From NCBI RefSeq assembly GCF_020524905.1, contig NZ_JAIVKI010000002.1, positions 62,001 to 126,000 on the forward strand: DNA of 64,000 nt. The letters run 5' to 3'. The stretch comes from Microbulbifer variabilis. Its GTDB lineage: Bacteria > Pseudomonadota > Gammaproteobacteria > Pseudomonadales > Cellvibrionaceae. Below the pieces are notes generated by a model. That model was not told the origin of the DNA. It did no database searches and worked only from the letters and a program-made list of their open reading frames with translations. Shown piece by piece: positions 44,709 to 54,017 of the stretch (positions within the stretch are counted from its first letter, which is position 1; each line of letters opens with the position of its first letter). Both the position numbers and the translations under genes were made by a program.

Positions 44709-45968
44709 TTATTTCCGTTTCATGGACAGGAAGAATTCGTCATTTGTCTTGAAATCTTTCAACTTGTCCACTAGGAACTCGGTTGCCGCAACATCTTCCA
44801 TATCGTGTAGCAGCTTGCGTAAGATCCACACCCGCTGCAGCTCACCCTCGGGCATCAGCAGCTCTTCGCGGCGGGTTCCTGAACGTCGTACATTAATTGC
44901 CGGGTAAACACGTTTTTCAGCGATCTTACGATCCAACTGTAATTCCATATTACCTGTGCCTTTAAATTCCTCGAAAATCACTTCGTCCATCTTCGAGCCG
45001 GTATCGATCAGTGCAGTAGCAATAATAGACAGACTTCCGCCTTCTTCAATATTTCGTGCAGCACCAAAGAAACGCTTGGGCCTTTCGAGAGCGTGGGCAT
45101 CCACACCACCGGTCAAAACCTTACCGGAGCTGGGCACCGTGGTGTTGTAAGCTCGAGCCAGACGGGTGATAGAATCGAGCAGGATCACCACGTCTTTCTT
45201 GTGCTCTACCAGGCGCTTGGCTTTTTCGATAACCATTTCAGCAACCTGAACATGGCGTGCCGGTGGCTCGTCAAATGTAGAGGCAACCACTTCTCCACGC
45301 ACGGAGCGCTGCATTTCGGTAACCTCCTCCGGGCGCTCATCGATCAGCAAGACGATAAGGTGGCATTCCGGGTTGTTGCGCGTAATGGCCTGGGCCATAT
45401 TCTGCAGCATAATCGTTTTACCGGCCTTTGGCGGTGCCACGATCAAGCCACGCTGCCCCTTACCGATAGGTGCAATCAGGTCGATAATACGGCCAATCAG
45501 GTCTTCGGAAGAGCCGTTACCACATTCCAGTGTTAAGCGATCATTGGGGAAAAGTGGGGTGAGGTTTTCAAAAAGAATCTTATTACGGGCATTTTCCGGT
45601 TTATCGAAATTAATTTCGTTAACCTTTAATAGAGCGAAATATCTCTCACCTTCTTTTGGTGGGCGAATTTTTCCGGAAATTGAGTCACCCGTGCGTAAAT
45701 TAAATCGACGAATCTGACTGGGGGAAACATAGATATCGTCCGGACCCGCGAGATAAGAAGAATCAGCGGAGCGCAAAAATCCAAAACCATCTTGAAGGAT
45801 TTCCAATACGCCGTCACCGTAAATATCTTCACCGCTTTTGGCGTGGCGCTTAAGAATATTGAAAATAACATCCTGTTTACGCGATCGGGCCACGTTTTCC
45901 AGGCCCATGGCTTTGGCTATTTCAATCAACTCTTCAATGGGTTTAGTTTTTAATTCGGAGAGATTCAT
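44709..45968 (-). CDS. rho: Transcription termination factor Rho
   Basis: Hexameric RNA-dependent ATPase that ends transcripts. 419 residues, the standard length without inserts. N-terminal helix domain, RNA-binding cold-shock-like fold ([17 protein letters not shown], residues about 50-66), Walker A (APPKAGKT), [16 protein letters not shown], Walker B ([16 protein letters not shown]) and the secondary RNA site [13 protein letters not shown]. Preceded by a long leader. Confidence 0.98.
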   Translation of the reverse strand: MNLSELKTKPIEELIEIAKAMGLENVARSRKQDVIFNILKRHAKSGEDIYGDGVLEILQDGFGFLRSADSSYLAGPDDIYVSPSQIRRFNLRTGDSISGKIRPPKEGERYFALLKVNEINFDKPENARNKILFENLTPLFPNDRLTLECGNGSSEDLIGRIIDLIAPIGKGQRGLIVAPPKAGKTIMLQNMAQAITRNNPECHLIVLLIDERPEEVTEMQRSVRGEVVASTFDEPPARHVQVAEMVIEKAKRLVEHKKDVVILLDSITRLARAYNTTVPSSGKVLTGGVDAHALERPKRFFGAARNIEEGGSLSIIATALIDTGSKMDEVIFEEFKGTGNMELQLDRKIAEKRVYPAINVRRSGTRREELLMPEGELQRVWILRKLLHDMEDVAATEFLVDKLKDFKTNDEFFLSMKRK

Positions 45969-46338
45969 ACCAATTGCTTATTAAGGTTTCTGTTGTCATT
46001 GGCGCGGACACGCCGGAAATAATTTGAGGAGGGGTTTGAAAATCAGAGATTTGCTCGTCTATTTGCCCGGTACTCCAGGACTCCATGCCTTTCAAAAGCG
46101 TAATACTCATTGGCTTTAGCTTTCCAGCGATAAAGCTATGGAAAAGCCGTCTCAATTAAGCTCAATTCGAGGAATAAATACGCCGGGAATGGTCAGGGAC
46201 CTATGGAGGGGCGTTTTCTTCAGCTGGTCGTCATTGGATTCTCAGCTGACTGAACTATTACAGAATTACAGCCAGTATAACGGCTGTTTCTCATCCTGCA
46301 AAGAAATTTGCCTCCTTTGCAGGATGAAATAACCGGGA
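45969..46338. other. rho leader region and trxA downstream region
   Basis: 370 bp with no confident gene. On the minus strand it holds the trxA terminator (46291-46327), the likely rho promoter, and a hairpin TAGCTTT (46117-46123) / AAAGCTA (46132-46138). A short frame beginning MSITLLKGMESW (ATG near 46110) runs through the leader and overlaps the first codons of rho; no good ribosome site, so unproven. A long leader fits the autoregulation known for rho in E. coli. Confidence 0.55.
46291..46327 (-). terminator. Probable terminator of trxA
   Basis: 13-bp perfect stem TCATCCTGCAAAG (46291-46303) with its complement (46315-46327), 11-nt loop, 12 nt past the trxA stop. No strong T-run follows on the minus strand; a second small hairpin (46268-46287) comes next. 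Confidence 0.5.
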
Positions 46339-46668
46339 TTAAAGCTGGCTATCGATAAATTCGGTCAACTGAGCGCGAGACAGGGCACCAACCTTGGTAC
46401 CTTCCACATTGCCGCCTTTAAACAGCAACAGGGTAGGAATGCCGCGCACATTGTACTTCGCCGGGGTTTCCTTGTTGGCATCCACGTCAACTTTGACGAT
46501 TTTCAGCTTTTCGCCATAGTGACTTGCGAGGTCTTCCAGGACCGGAGCGATCATTTTGCACGGACCGCACCATTGCGCCCAGAAGTCCACTAGCACCGGG
46601 CCTTCAGCCTTGAGGACCTCAGCTTCGAACTCAGCGTCGGTTACGTTGATGATTGCGTGCTCGCTCAT
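46339..46668 (-). CDS. trxA: Thioredoxin 1
   Basis: Cytoplasmic dithiol reductase. Active site WCGPCK with Cys34 and Cys37. Also FWAQW, DVDANKETPAKYNVRGIPTLLLF with the cis-Pro, and a C-terminal helix. ATG at 46668 is chosen: AGGAAAG lies just upstream, and it gives 109 residues; a longer frame to 46707 adds 13 non-conserved residues. Confidence 0.97.
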   Translation of the reverse strand: MSEHAIINVTDAEFEAEVLKAEGPVLVDFWAQWCGPCKMIAPVLEDLASHYGEKLKIVKVDVDANKETPAKYNVRGIPTLLLFKGGNVEGTKVGALSRAQLTEFIDSQL

Positions 46669-46812
46669 ATTGCTTTCCTGTTCTTTAGTTACTCGATGCG
46701 GGGACACCGCAGGCGCATCTTCTCACGATGCCGGCTGTGAGAATACAGCTGTACTGCGCCGGTCAGCCCAGAGTTTGGGGCATCGATACCGTTTTCAAGC
46801 CCAGCCGTGACA

Positions 46813-48027
46813 TCAGGCCTGTTCCAAAAAGCGCTGTAGAATCTCATCGAGATAGTCAAATCCAAAGGCGCTGGCGGCTATACGCCGATCCAGTGGCTGC
46901 ACCAGATCCATGGCCATCAGGCCCGGCCAGTGACGCCTTAAGGCCTCCAATGATAGGCCGGTATAACGCTCGAAAGTATCCACCGGAACACCCTCCATCA
47001 ATCGTAGGGCGTTCATCAGGAACTCTAAAGGCAAATCGCTGGCTTCGATCGGATCAGTATGGGGTTCAGCCAGTGCCCGGTGGAGCAGCTCTCCCTGCTG
47101 GGGCCCGATCGACAAGTAATCTCTTGGAGTCCGTGTGCGTCGACTGCGCAGTATCCGGCCCTCCGCAGGCAAACTAACCTTACCGTGGGCACCGGCACCG
47201 ATACCCAGATAATCTCCGAATCCCCAGTAATTGACGTTGTGACGTGACTCCAAGCCCCTGCCACTGTAGGCGGAGACCTCGTAGCGAAAGTATCCCTCTG
47301 AAGCAAGAAACGCGCGACCATGACCCTGCATACTGGCAATCAGCTGTGATCCCGGTGTTGAGGGGGGAGCACTATAGAACGCCGTATTGGGCTCAATGGT
47401 CAATTGGTACCAGGAGATATGCTCCGGCGCCAGGGAGACAGCACGCTGCAGATCCTCCAGGGCCTCGGCTTCAGTCTGGCCGGGCAGGCCGTGCATGAGA
47501 TCGAGGTTGATATTGTCGAAGCCGGCCCGCCGCGCCATCTGCAAAGCCCCACTGGCCTCTTCGCCACTGTGGATACGGCCCAGATTGTGCAACTGGCTAT
47601 TGCTAAAACTCTGCACACCGATCGAAAGTCGGTTGACCCCTGCAGCCCGATAGCCGGTGAACTTTGCCTGCTCGAAAGTGCCAGGGTTTGCTTCCAAGGT
47701 AACTTCAATATTCTCGCTGAAACCCACCAACTCCTCGGCCATCACCAGGATTTGGCCGATCGCCTCCGGAGAGAACAGGCTCGGGGTACCACCACCAAAA
47801 AAAATGGACTGGAGCTTGCGCCCCTGCACCCAAGGCAGTTGACTGATCAAATCGCGACGCAGCTGTGCCACATAATCCGCCTGCGGTAGGGCATACTCCG
47901 TATCTGTATGATCCCTAGTCGCCTGATGGGAGTTGAAGTCACAGTAGGGACATTTGCGCACACACCAGGGGATATGTACGTAGAGGCTGAGTGGCGGCAA
48001 CTGCAGGCCACGGTTATTACTTGGCAA
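46813..48027 (-). CDS. hemW: Radical SAM heme chaperone HemW
   Basis: Radical SAM protein that binds heme and delivers it to target proteins; often mislabelled coproporphyrinogen oxidase. Cluster motif CVRKCPYC, GGGTPS, and HNVNYWGFGDYLGIGAGAHG, where HNxxYW marks HemW rather than HemN. The start is uncertain: conserved sequence begins at LQLPPLSLYVHIPWC. TTG at 48027 overlaps the rdgB stop by 11 nt; TTG at 48066 is also open. About 404 residues. Follows rdgB as in Pseudomonas. Confidence 0.93.
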   Translation of the reverse strand: MPSNNRGLQLPPLSLYVHIPWCVRKCPYCDFNSHQATRDHTDTEYALPQADYVAQLRRDLISQLPWVQGRKLQSIFFGGGTPSLFSPEAIGQILVMAEELVGFSENIEVTLEANPGTFEQAKFTGYRAAGVNRLSIGVQSFSNSQLHNLGRIHSGEEASGALQMARRAGFDNINLDLMHGLPGQTEAEALEDLQRAVSLAPEHISWYQLTIEPNTAFYSAPPSTPGSQLIASMQGHGRAFLASEGYFRYEVSAYSGRGLESRHNVNYWGFGDYLGIGAGAHGKVSLPAEGRILRSRRTRTPRDYLSIGPQQGELLHRALAEPHTDPIEASDLPLEFLMNALRLMEGVPVDTFERYTGLSLEALRRHWPGLMAMDLVQPLDRRIAASAFGFDYLDEILQRFLEQA

Positions 48028-48637
48028 GATCGGCACCCAACATCGTTTCCCGCCACATCGCCTCAAACACCTCCATTGCCTGAGCGCGGTGGCTGATACG
48101 GTTTTTTAACTCTCTCGGCATCTGCGCAGAAGTCATACCTTCATTATCCACAAAGAACAGCGGATCGTAGCCAAAGCCCTGCTCACCGGCCGGCTCGTCG
48201 AGTATACGGCCACGCCACTGGGCACTACACACCAGGGGTACGGGATCATCGAAACTGCGCACAAAGGCCAGGGCACAATGGAAGCTGGCATTGCGGCGCG
48301 CTTTTTCAACCCCTTTTAAAGCCTCAAGTAGTTTGCTGTTATTACGTGCATCCGTAGCCCCCTCGCCGGAATATCGCGCGGAATAGATTCCCGGCGCACC
48401 GTCGAGCACATCCACCGCCAACCCAGAATCATCGGCCAGCGCCGGTAGACCACTAATCCGGCTGGCATGGCGTGCCTTGATCAGAGCATTTTCAATAAAG
48501 CTGAGCCCGGTCTCCTCTGCATCGCTTACGCCGAACTCGGATTGGGGAAGGACCTCGATATCCCAGCTGTTGAAGAGCTGGGAAAATTCACGCAATTTGC
48601 CGACGTTGCCGCTGGCCAGAACAATTTTTTTTAACAT
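48017..48637 (-). CDS. rdgB: XTP/dITP pyrophosphatase
   Basis: Removes non-canonical purine nucleotides (dITP, XTP) from the pool. Motifs: VLASGNVGKLREF (substrate loop), ADDSGLAVDVLDGAPGIYSARYSG, FGYDPLFF and HRAQAM. 206 residues; a slightly extended C-terminus. A strong terminator lies only about 12 nt before its ATG and no clear ribosome site is visible between them. Confidence 0.96.
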   Translation of the reverse strand: MLKKIVLASGNVGKLREFSQLFNSWDIEVLPQSEFGVSDAEETGLSFIENALIKARHASRISGLPALADDSGLAVDVLDGAPGIYSARYSGEGATDARNNSKLLEALKGVEKARRNASFHCALAFVRSFDDPVPLVCSAQWRGRILDEPAGEQGFGYDPLFFVDNEGMTSAQMPRELKNRISHRAQAMEVFEAMWRETMLGADLAK

Positions 48638-48649
48638 GCCGTATCAATT

Positions 48650-48670
48650 AAAAAACGGGCCCTGGGCCCG
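48650..48670 (-). terminator. Terminator or attenuator immediately upstream of rdgB
   Basis: CGGGCCC (48656-48662) and GGGCCCG (48664-48670) form a GC-rich hairpin followed on the minus strand by TTTTTT. It ends 12 nt before the rdgB start codon and 80 nt after the DUF4426 stop codon. Confidence 0.7.
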
Positions 48671-48761
48671 CAAAGGATTCACTTTAAGAGCGCCCCTCTG
48701 ACAGCGCCACTGACAGCCATACAGATAGAGAGGGTCACTCACTCAGATCACTCGCAACAGG

Positions 48762-49205
48762 CTAGAGTTTGCGGCGAAAGGAAATCGTCTCTGTCTTGCC
48801 ATTGGGTAGGGTCACATCTACGTTGAACGTGAGCGTTTCCTCATTCTCATAGCGCAAGGGCGCCAGGTAATAAACCGCATCGCCCTCCCGAATTTCTTTA
48901 AACTTCAGTGGCCGCGATTGTTGAATCAGGTTTGTCGCATTGCCGGACATCTCCGCACTGAGGCCCTTGGTGCCACCATCTTTTTTCACTACCGAGACAT
49001 TGACGTAGGCGCGATCTTTAGCCCTCACCAACTGGTACTGCTGAGCGATATCCGGCTGGATAAAGTCACTGTTGAATACTGAGTAAATCACCCGATAATC
49101 ACCGAAGTCCTCGTAATTCTTAATAATGCGGGCCTCTTGCGCCATGGCGCCAGCGGTCAGGAAGAACAGTGCCAGAGCGGCAATGGCATTAAAGATACGG
49201 TTCAC
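48762..49205 (-). CDS. DUF4426 exported protein
   Basis: 147 residues. Signal peptide IAALALFFLTAGAMAQ, then a conserved beta-rich domain (NYEDFGDYRVIYSVFNSDFIQPDIAQQY, cleavable by no obvious motif) ending in TISFRRKL. Function unknown. The family is regularly found between metW and rdgB in Pseudomonas-type genomes, as here. GTG start with GGAGGT 5 nt upstream. Confidence 0.88.
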   Translation of the reverse strand: MNRIFNAIAALALFFLTAGAMAQEARIIKNYEDFGDYRVIYSVFNSDFIQPDIAQQYQLVRAKDRAYVNVSVVKKDGGTKGLSAEMSGNATNLIQQSRPLKFKEIREGDAVYYLAPLRYENEETLTFNVDVTLPNGKTETISFRRKL

Positions 49206-49340
49206 GGGTCACCTCCAATTGTTATGAGCACCGTTCAGCTGGGCAGAAGGTATAGATCTGGTGGTAAACCCAGAGCGATAATCACCCAAAGCTGCTGTTT
49301 GCCCATAGACCAGGGTCAAAAACTTGGCGCAGATATTAGT

Positions 49341-49931
49341 TTAGCGAGTCAGGTGGTATATCGCGGTCTCACCGAATAAATTTGGCAAAAAGTCTTTAAA
49401 GGCCACCCCTAATTTCGACTCAGATACTACCTGTCGGTGCAAAATAGTCCAATCGTTCTGCCTGCACAGCACCTCAAAGTCCCTGAAAGTACAAAAGTGA
49501 ATATTAGGTGTGTCATACCATTCGAATGGTAATAGATCGGATACTGGCATACGCCCGGAAAAAGCCAGGTGCCAGCGCGCTTTCCACTGGCCAAAATTGG
49601 GGAAAGTGATAATGCAATCGCGACCTACCCGCAACATTTCGCCCACCACCAGGTGTGGATGCCTCAACGTTTGCAGGGCCTGAGTCATCACCACTGTGTC
49701 GAAACTGGCATCGGCGAAATTGGTAAGCCCCGCATCTAGGTTTTGCTCGACGACATTGACTCCACGTTGCACACAGCGCTCTATCTGTTCTGAATCTATC
49801 TCCAGACCGTAACCCACAACGTTCTTGTTCTGTTGAAGCTGCTCCAGTAGTTCGCCGTCACCGCAGCCCAGGTCGAGAACCCGGCTAGCAGGAGTTATCC
49901 ATTCCTGAATTACATTGAGGTCTATACGCAT
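49341..49931 (-). CDS. metW: Methionine biosynthesis protein MetW
   Basis: SAM-methyltransferase-fold protein paired with MetX. SAM motif [12 protein letters not shown] (residues about 18-29), [15 protein letters not shown], and [19 protein letters not shown] near the end. 196 residues. Its start overlaps the metX stop by about 10 nt. In related bacteria it assists MetX activity; no methyl-transfer substrate is proven. Confidence 0.93.
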   Translation of the reverse strand: MRIDLNVIQEWITPASRVLDLGCGDGELLEQLQQNKNVVGYGLEIDSEQIERCVQRGVNVVEQNLDAGLTNFADASFDTVVMTQALQTLRHPHLVVGEMLRVGRDCIITFPNFGQWKARWHLAFSGRMPVSDLLPFEWYDTPNIHFCTFRDFEVLCRQNDWTILHRQVVSESKLGVAFKDFLPNLFGETAIYHLTR

Positions 49932-51127
49932 GCGGACTGCCCTTCTTTATGTTCCGCCGCCACCCGCTGCATATAGCTGCGAAAAATACTCTCGTAGCGC
50001 TTGTTTGGCAGCAGGAAGGCATCGTGTCCCATGGCCGACTCAATTTCTGCATAACTCACTGCTCGATTGGCGTGCATCAACGCATCGGCAATTTCCCGAG
50101 AGCGACTGGGGGCAAAACGCCAATCCGAGGTGAAGGAGATCAACAAGAAGCGGCAGCGCGCATGGGAGAAAGCGGCCACCGGATCGTCGTTATATTCCCG
50201 TGCGAGGTCGAAATAATCCAGCGCGCGAGTCATAAGGACATAGGTATTAGGATCAAAACTGCTGGAAAAACTATCGCCCTGATAACGCAGATAGCTCTGG
50301 ATCTGGAATTCAACTTCCTCGTCGGCACCCTGCTGAAAACTGCCGGAGCGCAGTTCGCGGCCAAATTTATGCGCCAAACCATCGTCGGAGAGATAGGTAA
50401 TGTGGCCAATCATACGTGCGACGGCCAGGCCTCCGCGGGGGAGTTTACCTTCCTCCAGGTAGCGCCCCCCGCAGAAATCCGGGTCCGAGGTTATCGCCTG
50501 GCGCGCAGTCTCATTGAAAGCGATATTCTGTGCCGAGAGTTTCATCGCCGAGGCAATCACCACGCAATGGCGCAAACGCTCCGGATACTCCAAAGACCAG
50601 CGCATCGCCTGCATCCCCCCCAGGCTGCCACCGATTACCGAAGCCCACTGCTCTATGCCAAGAGTATCCGCCAGGCGGGCTTGGCTATGCACCCAGTCGC
50701 GCACCCGCAAGGAGGGAAAATCCGGGCCCCAGGGTTTACCCGTAGCGGGATTGATAGAAACCGGCCCGGTAGATCCGTGGCAACCGCCGAGGTTATTGAC
50801 CGCCACCACGAAAAATCTATTGGTGTCGATGGGCTTGCCGGGACCGATATACTGGTCCCACCACCCTGGGCGCTTGTCCTCGGGGCTGTGCCTACCTGCG
50901 GCGTGGTGATGACCGGATAGCGCGTGGCAAATCAATACCGCGTTGGTTTTATCAGTATTCAATTCGCCATAGGTTTCATAGACCAGGGTGTAGTCCTGTA
51001 AAACACGCCCGCAGGCCAACTGCAGAGGTTCACAAAACTTGTGGCTCTTTGCTGTTACAAGACCTACAGAGCCCTTTTCAGCTGAATTCGGTGCCTCGCA
51101 GGAGGCGCTGGGGTTTTCCGTGGACAA
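49922..51127 (-). CDS. metX: Homoserine O-acyltransferase (MetX, probably succinyl-CoA using)
   Basis: Activates homoserine for methionine synthesis. Alpha/beta hydrolase fold: [12 protein letters not shown], oxyanion [11 protein letters not shown], nucleophile [12 protein letters not shown] (Ser about residue 167), acid in FTSDWRFAP and His in MGHDAFLLP. The SDWRFAP form is, as I recall, that of succinyl-specific MetX of Pseudomonas type rather than acetyl-specific enzymes; this is inference. The start is a TTG at 51127 with no clear ribosome site, and I see no better one. 401 residues. Confidence 0.93.
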   Translation of the reverse strand: MSTENPSASCEAPNSAEKGSVGLVTAKSHKFCEPLQLACGRVLQDYTLVYETYGELNTDKTNAVLICHALSGHHHAAGRHSPEDKRPGWWDQYIGPGKPIDTNRFFVVAVNNLGGCHGSTGPVSINPATGKPWGPDFPSLRVRDWVHSQARLADTLGIEQWASVIGGSLGGMQAMRWSLEYPERLRHCVVIASAMKLSAQNIAFNETARQAITSDPDFCGGRYLEEGKLPRGGLAVARMIGHITYLSDDGLAHKFGRELRSGSFQQGADEEVEFQIQSYLRYQGDSFSSSFDPNTYVLMTRALDYFDLAREYNDDPVAAFSHARCRFLLISFTSDWRFAPSRSREIADALMHANRAVSYAEIESAMGHDAFLLPNKRYESIFRSYMQRVAAEHKEGQSACV

Positions 51128-51229
51128 AGTAATAATATCTGTGGGTTATTTGGCGGTCGGCTATTGCCTCTGCAGCAAGTGTACGGGAGTGCTGCAACTT
51201 ATGACAATTGCCAACCGCCAGCGAGGACC

Positions 51230-53197
51230 TTAAGTCGTGAGGGCCGGTTTCAGCGGAGTGACATTATGCGCGCGAGGCGCCGGTGCCAGAGGCTGTGGCG
51301 CCGAGGTGTTGTGGCGCAGCAAATCCTCCAGCCCCGACAGCGCCCGATCATTGCGCAGCACTTCATCCTCAAGTGTGCGCAAATCCGTGTGCCGGCTTCG
51401 GGTCTTCTGCTTCAACTCGGTCAACTTGATCAAGTGACGGTTCAGCAGGTGTTTTTGGTATTGGGTGTGCTGCTTGAGCGGTTCCAGGGCCTGCTCCAGC
51501 CAATTTTCCGCAGCCTTACTCATCTCTGTATAGAGGCGCCCTACCTCGCTGGCCAGTGTAGTGATAAAGCGCTCGCTCAAACGATTACGCCGTGCCAACA
51601 AAAGCTGTGGAGAACGTCGCAACTGGGCAGCTTGGCGATGCAGGCCACGCAGGGTGATACGGAATTGGCGAATGGTGAAATATTGCTCGGCACTGTCCAC
51701 CTTCTTCAAGCTGGAGCGCTCAAAAATTGCGTCCAGCAGACGGTTGGCCTGATCCACTTCCCGCTCCAAATTGGCAAGCTGGCAATCGACGCCCTCCATA
51801 AAAGTGTCTATTGCCTTGGCGAGGCCCATCGGTGTCCAGCGTTTATGCAATGCTTTGCTGGTTTCATCGATCAATAGTTGTAACTGTTGCAAGGTTATAG
51901 GCGCCAGCAGCGAAGTACTCTGCCGCATCAGCATACGCTGACTGGATTTCAGGGTGAGCAACTCCTGATGGCAGAGTTTGTGCTGTTCGCGCACAGTCTG
52001 GTGCAACTGGTCCAACTCGGCCAACTGCTCCTCAGTGCTGGCACTATTGCGCTGCAAATGCATCAGCGCCGCACGGCCGCTATTAAGGCGGCGCTTAAGT
52101 AGATCGCGGGTATCCGCCATCAGCGTCAGGACCTGGTGCAGCGAACGGTGTTCCGCTACTTTTTGACGATGCTCCAACAGGCGTTGAACCAGCAGTTTCT
52201 CAAAATCAGTAAAGCAACTTTTGCGTAGCAGTTCAGCATCTTGCTGCTGGCGCGCCAGCAAGGCCATTTTTGCCGAGACTCCGGCGACACTTTCCTGCGG
52301 AAGGGATAGCAATTTAGCGACCTGCGCACGCATGCGCCGCAGTAGTTGTTGCGCATCTTCGTCTGGGTCATCCCAGAGCACATCCATCTTATTCAACAGC
52401 GCCATAACCGCGGTGCCGCGATGTTCGCGCAGGGGAGCCAGGTGAGTCTCCCACATATTCATATCGGTGCCGCTGACACCGGCATCGGCTGCCAGTAGGA
52501 ATGCCACGGCCTGGGCACCGGGCAGCGTGCTGAGGGTGAGCTCCGGCTCATTGCCCAGGGCATTGAGCCCCGGTGTATCAATAATCCGTAAGCCCTGGTC
52601 CAAAAGTGGGTGTGGCAGGCAGATCAGTGCGTAACGCCAGGCGGGTATCTCTACCAAGTTGCCTTTGTCATCCAGGTGGCGGCGATCGAAGCCATAACGG
52701 GCGGCCTCCTCCGGCAATACCGACTTGGTGGCGGCCACTTTTAACAGCGCTTCGCGGGTCGCCTCGGGGTTGTTGGCGTCGAACTCGTGTGTGACCCACT
52801 TCTGCGGAATTCGCCGGAAGCTCTCGAGGCTGGTATTGGTTGCCAAGGTCTCTATAGGCAACAGGCGCAGGCTGGCGCGCTCTCCGCCATCACTAAAAAT
52901 CTCCGTTGGGCACATAGTAGTGCGACCAGGCTTTGAGGGCAGCAGACGCTGACCATAGGTCTGCGCCAACAGCGCATTGATCAGCTCGGTTTTGCCGCGG
53001 GAAAACTCGCCGACAAATACCAGAGTAAACTGATCGTCGGTTAGTAGCGCTCGGGCCTGCTGCACAACCTGGCAGGCGCCGGCAGAGTTGGGGAAATGTT
53101 GCTGTAACCACTGACTGAACTGGGCGAACTGCCGATCCAGATTCTTCTTCCAGCGGTCGTACTCAGAGATATGTTGGCGTAGGAGTGCGTCTTCCAT
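51230..53197 (-). CDS. Dynamin-like GTPase family protein
   Basis: 655 residues. GTPase domain at the N-terminus: G1 FVGEFSRGKTELINAL (about 60-75), G2 TTMCPTE, G3 IIDTPGLNALG, G4 LLNKMDVLWDD. The rest is largely alpha-helical with Gln/Leu/Arg-rich coiled-coil segments (about 350-640) and no obvious membrane helix or paddle. Bacterial relatives remodel or bind membranes; the role here is unknown. It sits between metX and yggT, which are neighbours in Pseudomonas, so this gene looks inserted. ATG start with no strong ribosome site. Confidence 0.85.
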   Translation of the reverse strand: MEDALLRQHISEYDRWKKNLDRQFAQFSQWLQQHFPNSAGACQVVQQARALLTDDQFTLVFVGEFSRGKTELINALLAQTYGQRLLPSKPGRTTMCPTEIFSDGGERASLRLLPIETLATNTSLESFRRIPQKWVTHEFDANNPEATREALLKVAATKSVLPEEAARYGFDRRHLDDKGNLVEIPAWRYALICLPHPLLDQGLRIIDTPGLNALGNEPELTLSTLPGAQAVAFLLAADAGVSGTDMNMWETHLAPLREHRGTAVMALLNKMDVLWDDPDEDAQQLLRRMRAQVAKLLSLPQESVAGVSAKMALLARQQQDAELLRKSCFTDFEKLLVQRLLEHRQKVAEHRSLHQVLTLMADTRDLLKRRLNSGRAALMHLQRNSASTEEQLAELDQLHQTVREQHKLCHQELLTLKSSQRMLMRQSTSLLAPITLQQLQLLIDETSKALHKRWTPMGLAKAIDTFMEGVDCQLANLEREVDQANRLLDAIFERSSLKKVDSAEQYFTIRQFRITLRGLHRQAAQLRRSPQLLLARRNRLSERFITTLASEVGRLYTEMSKAAENWLEQALEPLKQHTQYQKHLLNRHLIKLTELKQKTRSRHTDLRTLEDEVLRNDRALSGLEDLLRHNTSAPQPLAPAPRAHNVTPLKPALTT

Positions 53198-53231
53198 TTC
53201 ACAGTGTTCTTGTTATTTATACTCTGCAGGC

Positions 53232-53267
53232 TACCGGCCCAGGCCACTCAAAAGAGACGGGCCGGTA
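53232..53267 (-). repeat. 9-bp inverted repeat upstream of the dynamin-like gene
   Basis: TACCGGCCC (53232-53240) and GGGCCGGTA (53259-53267) are exact reverse complements with an 18-nt spacer, 35 nt before the start codon. No T-run follows on the minus strand. Could be an operator or leader hairpin. Confidence 0.45.
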
Positions 53268-53345
53268 ATCGTTAGTATAAAAGTCTAACACTGCGCCAGA
53301 TGCGATCCAGTGCGCGTGGTGGAAGAAAAGCGCACGGTAACCGAT

Positions 53346-53954
53346 TTAAAAACCGGGAATATGCCAGAAAAGGCTGTAAACGAAGCGCGGCATATTGGCC
53401 ATGCTGGCAAAGCCCAGTAGTAATTTATCCGCCACGGTGAGCAGGATAAACACGAAGATAGGGCTGATATCGATCACCCCCAAAGGTGGGATCAAGCGAC
53501 GTACCGGTGCACAGAACGGCTCCAGCAGCTGGCGCAATAGCATCAGTGCCGGGTGGCTGCTCTGCGGAGCGATCCAGCTGAACACAATAGAGATCAGCAT
53601 TCCCACAAACACCACCGCAATCATGGTAGCCACACAGCCAATCAGAGACCAAAGCAATGCACTCAGGGGATTGAACAGACCAAAACCGGCAAACGCACCG
53701 CAAACCAGAATCATTACCAGCCCGACCAGCAGGGCGAGTACCACCGAAGCCATATCCACACCGAAAAGACCCGGCACCACTTTGCGCAGCGGCAGTAGCA
53801 GTGGGTTGGTAATTTTCACAATGCCCTGGGAAATCGGATTATAGAAATCCGCACGGGCCAACTGCAGCAAGAATCGCATCAATACCGTAAAGAGGAAGAG
53901 GATACCCAGGGTAGCCACCAGGAAAACGCCGATGTTGCTAAAGGTACTTGTCAT
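53346..53954 (-). CDS. yggT: YggT family membrane protein
   Basis: 202 residues with two YGGT repeats and about four to five membrane helices: IGVFLVATLGILFLFTVLMRF, then NPISQGIVKITNPLLLPLRKVVPG (first repeat), VVLALLVGLVMILVCGAF, and SHPALMLLRQLLEPFCAPVRRLIPPLG (second repeat). Function poorly defined; related proteins are linked to osmotic tolerance or division. Follows proC as in many gammaproteobacteria. Confidence 0.93.
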   Translation of the reverse strand: MTSTFSNIGVFLVATLGILFLFTVLMRFLLQLARADFYNPISQGIVKITNPLLLPLRKVVPGLFGVDMASVVLALLVGLVMILVCGAFAGFGLFNPLSALLWSLIGCVATMIAVVFVGMLISIVFSWIAPQSSHPALMLLRQLLEPFCAPVRRLIPPLGVIDISPIFVFILLTVADKLLLGFASMANMPRFVYSLFWHIPGF

Positions 53955-54017
53955 TGAAAATCCCTACAGAGTGATTAACTCACGGCGCAGCCTGCACCAT
54001 TGATTGTGTTGATAAGT

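Noticed and set aside
46813-48027. Coproporphyrinogen III oxidase (HemN) label for the radical SAM gene
   Set aside because: The HNxxYW motif and the short N-terminus fit HemW, not HemN.
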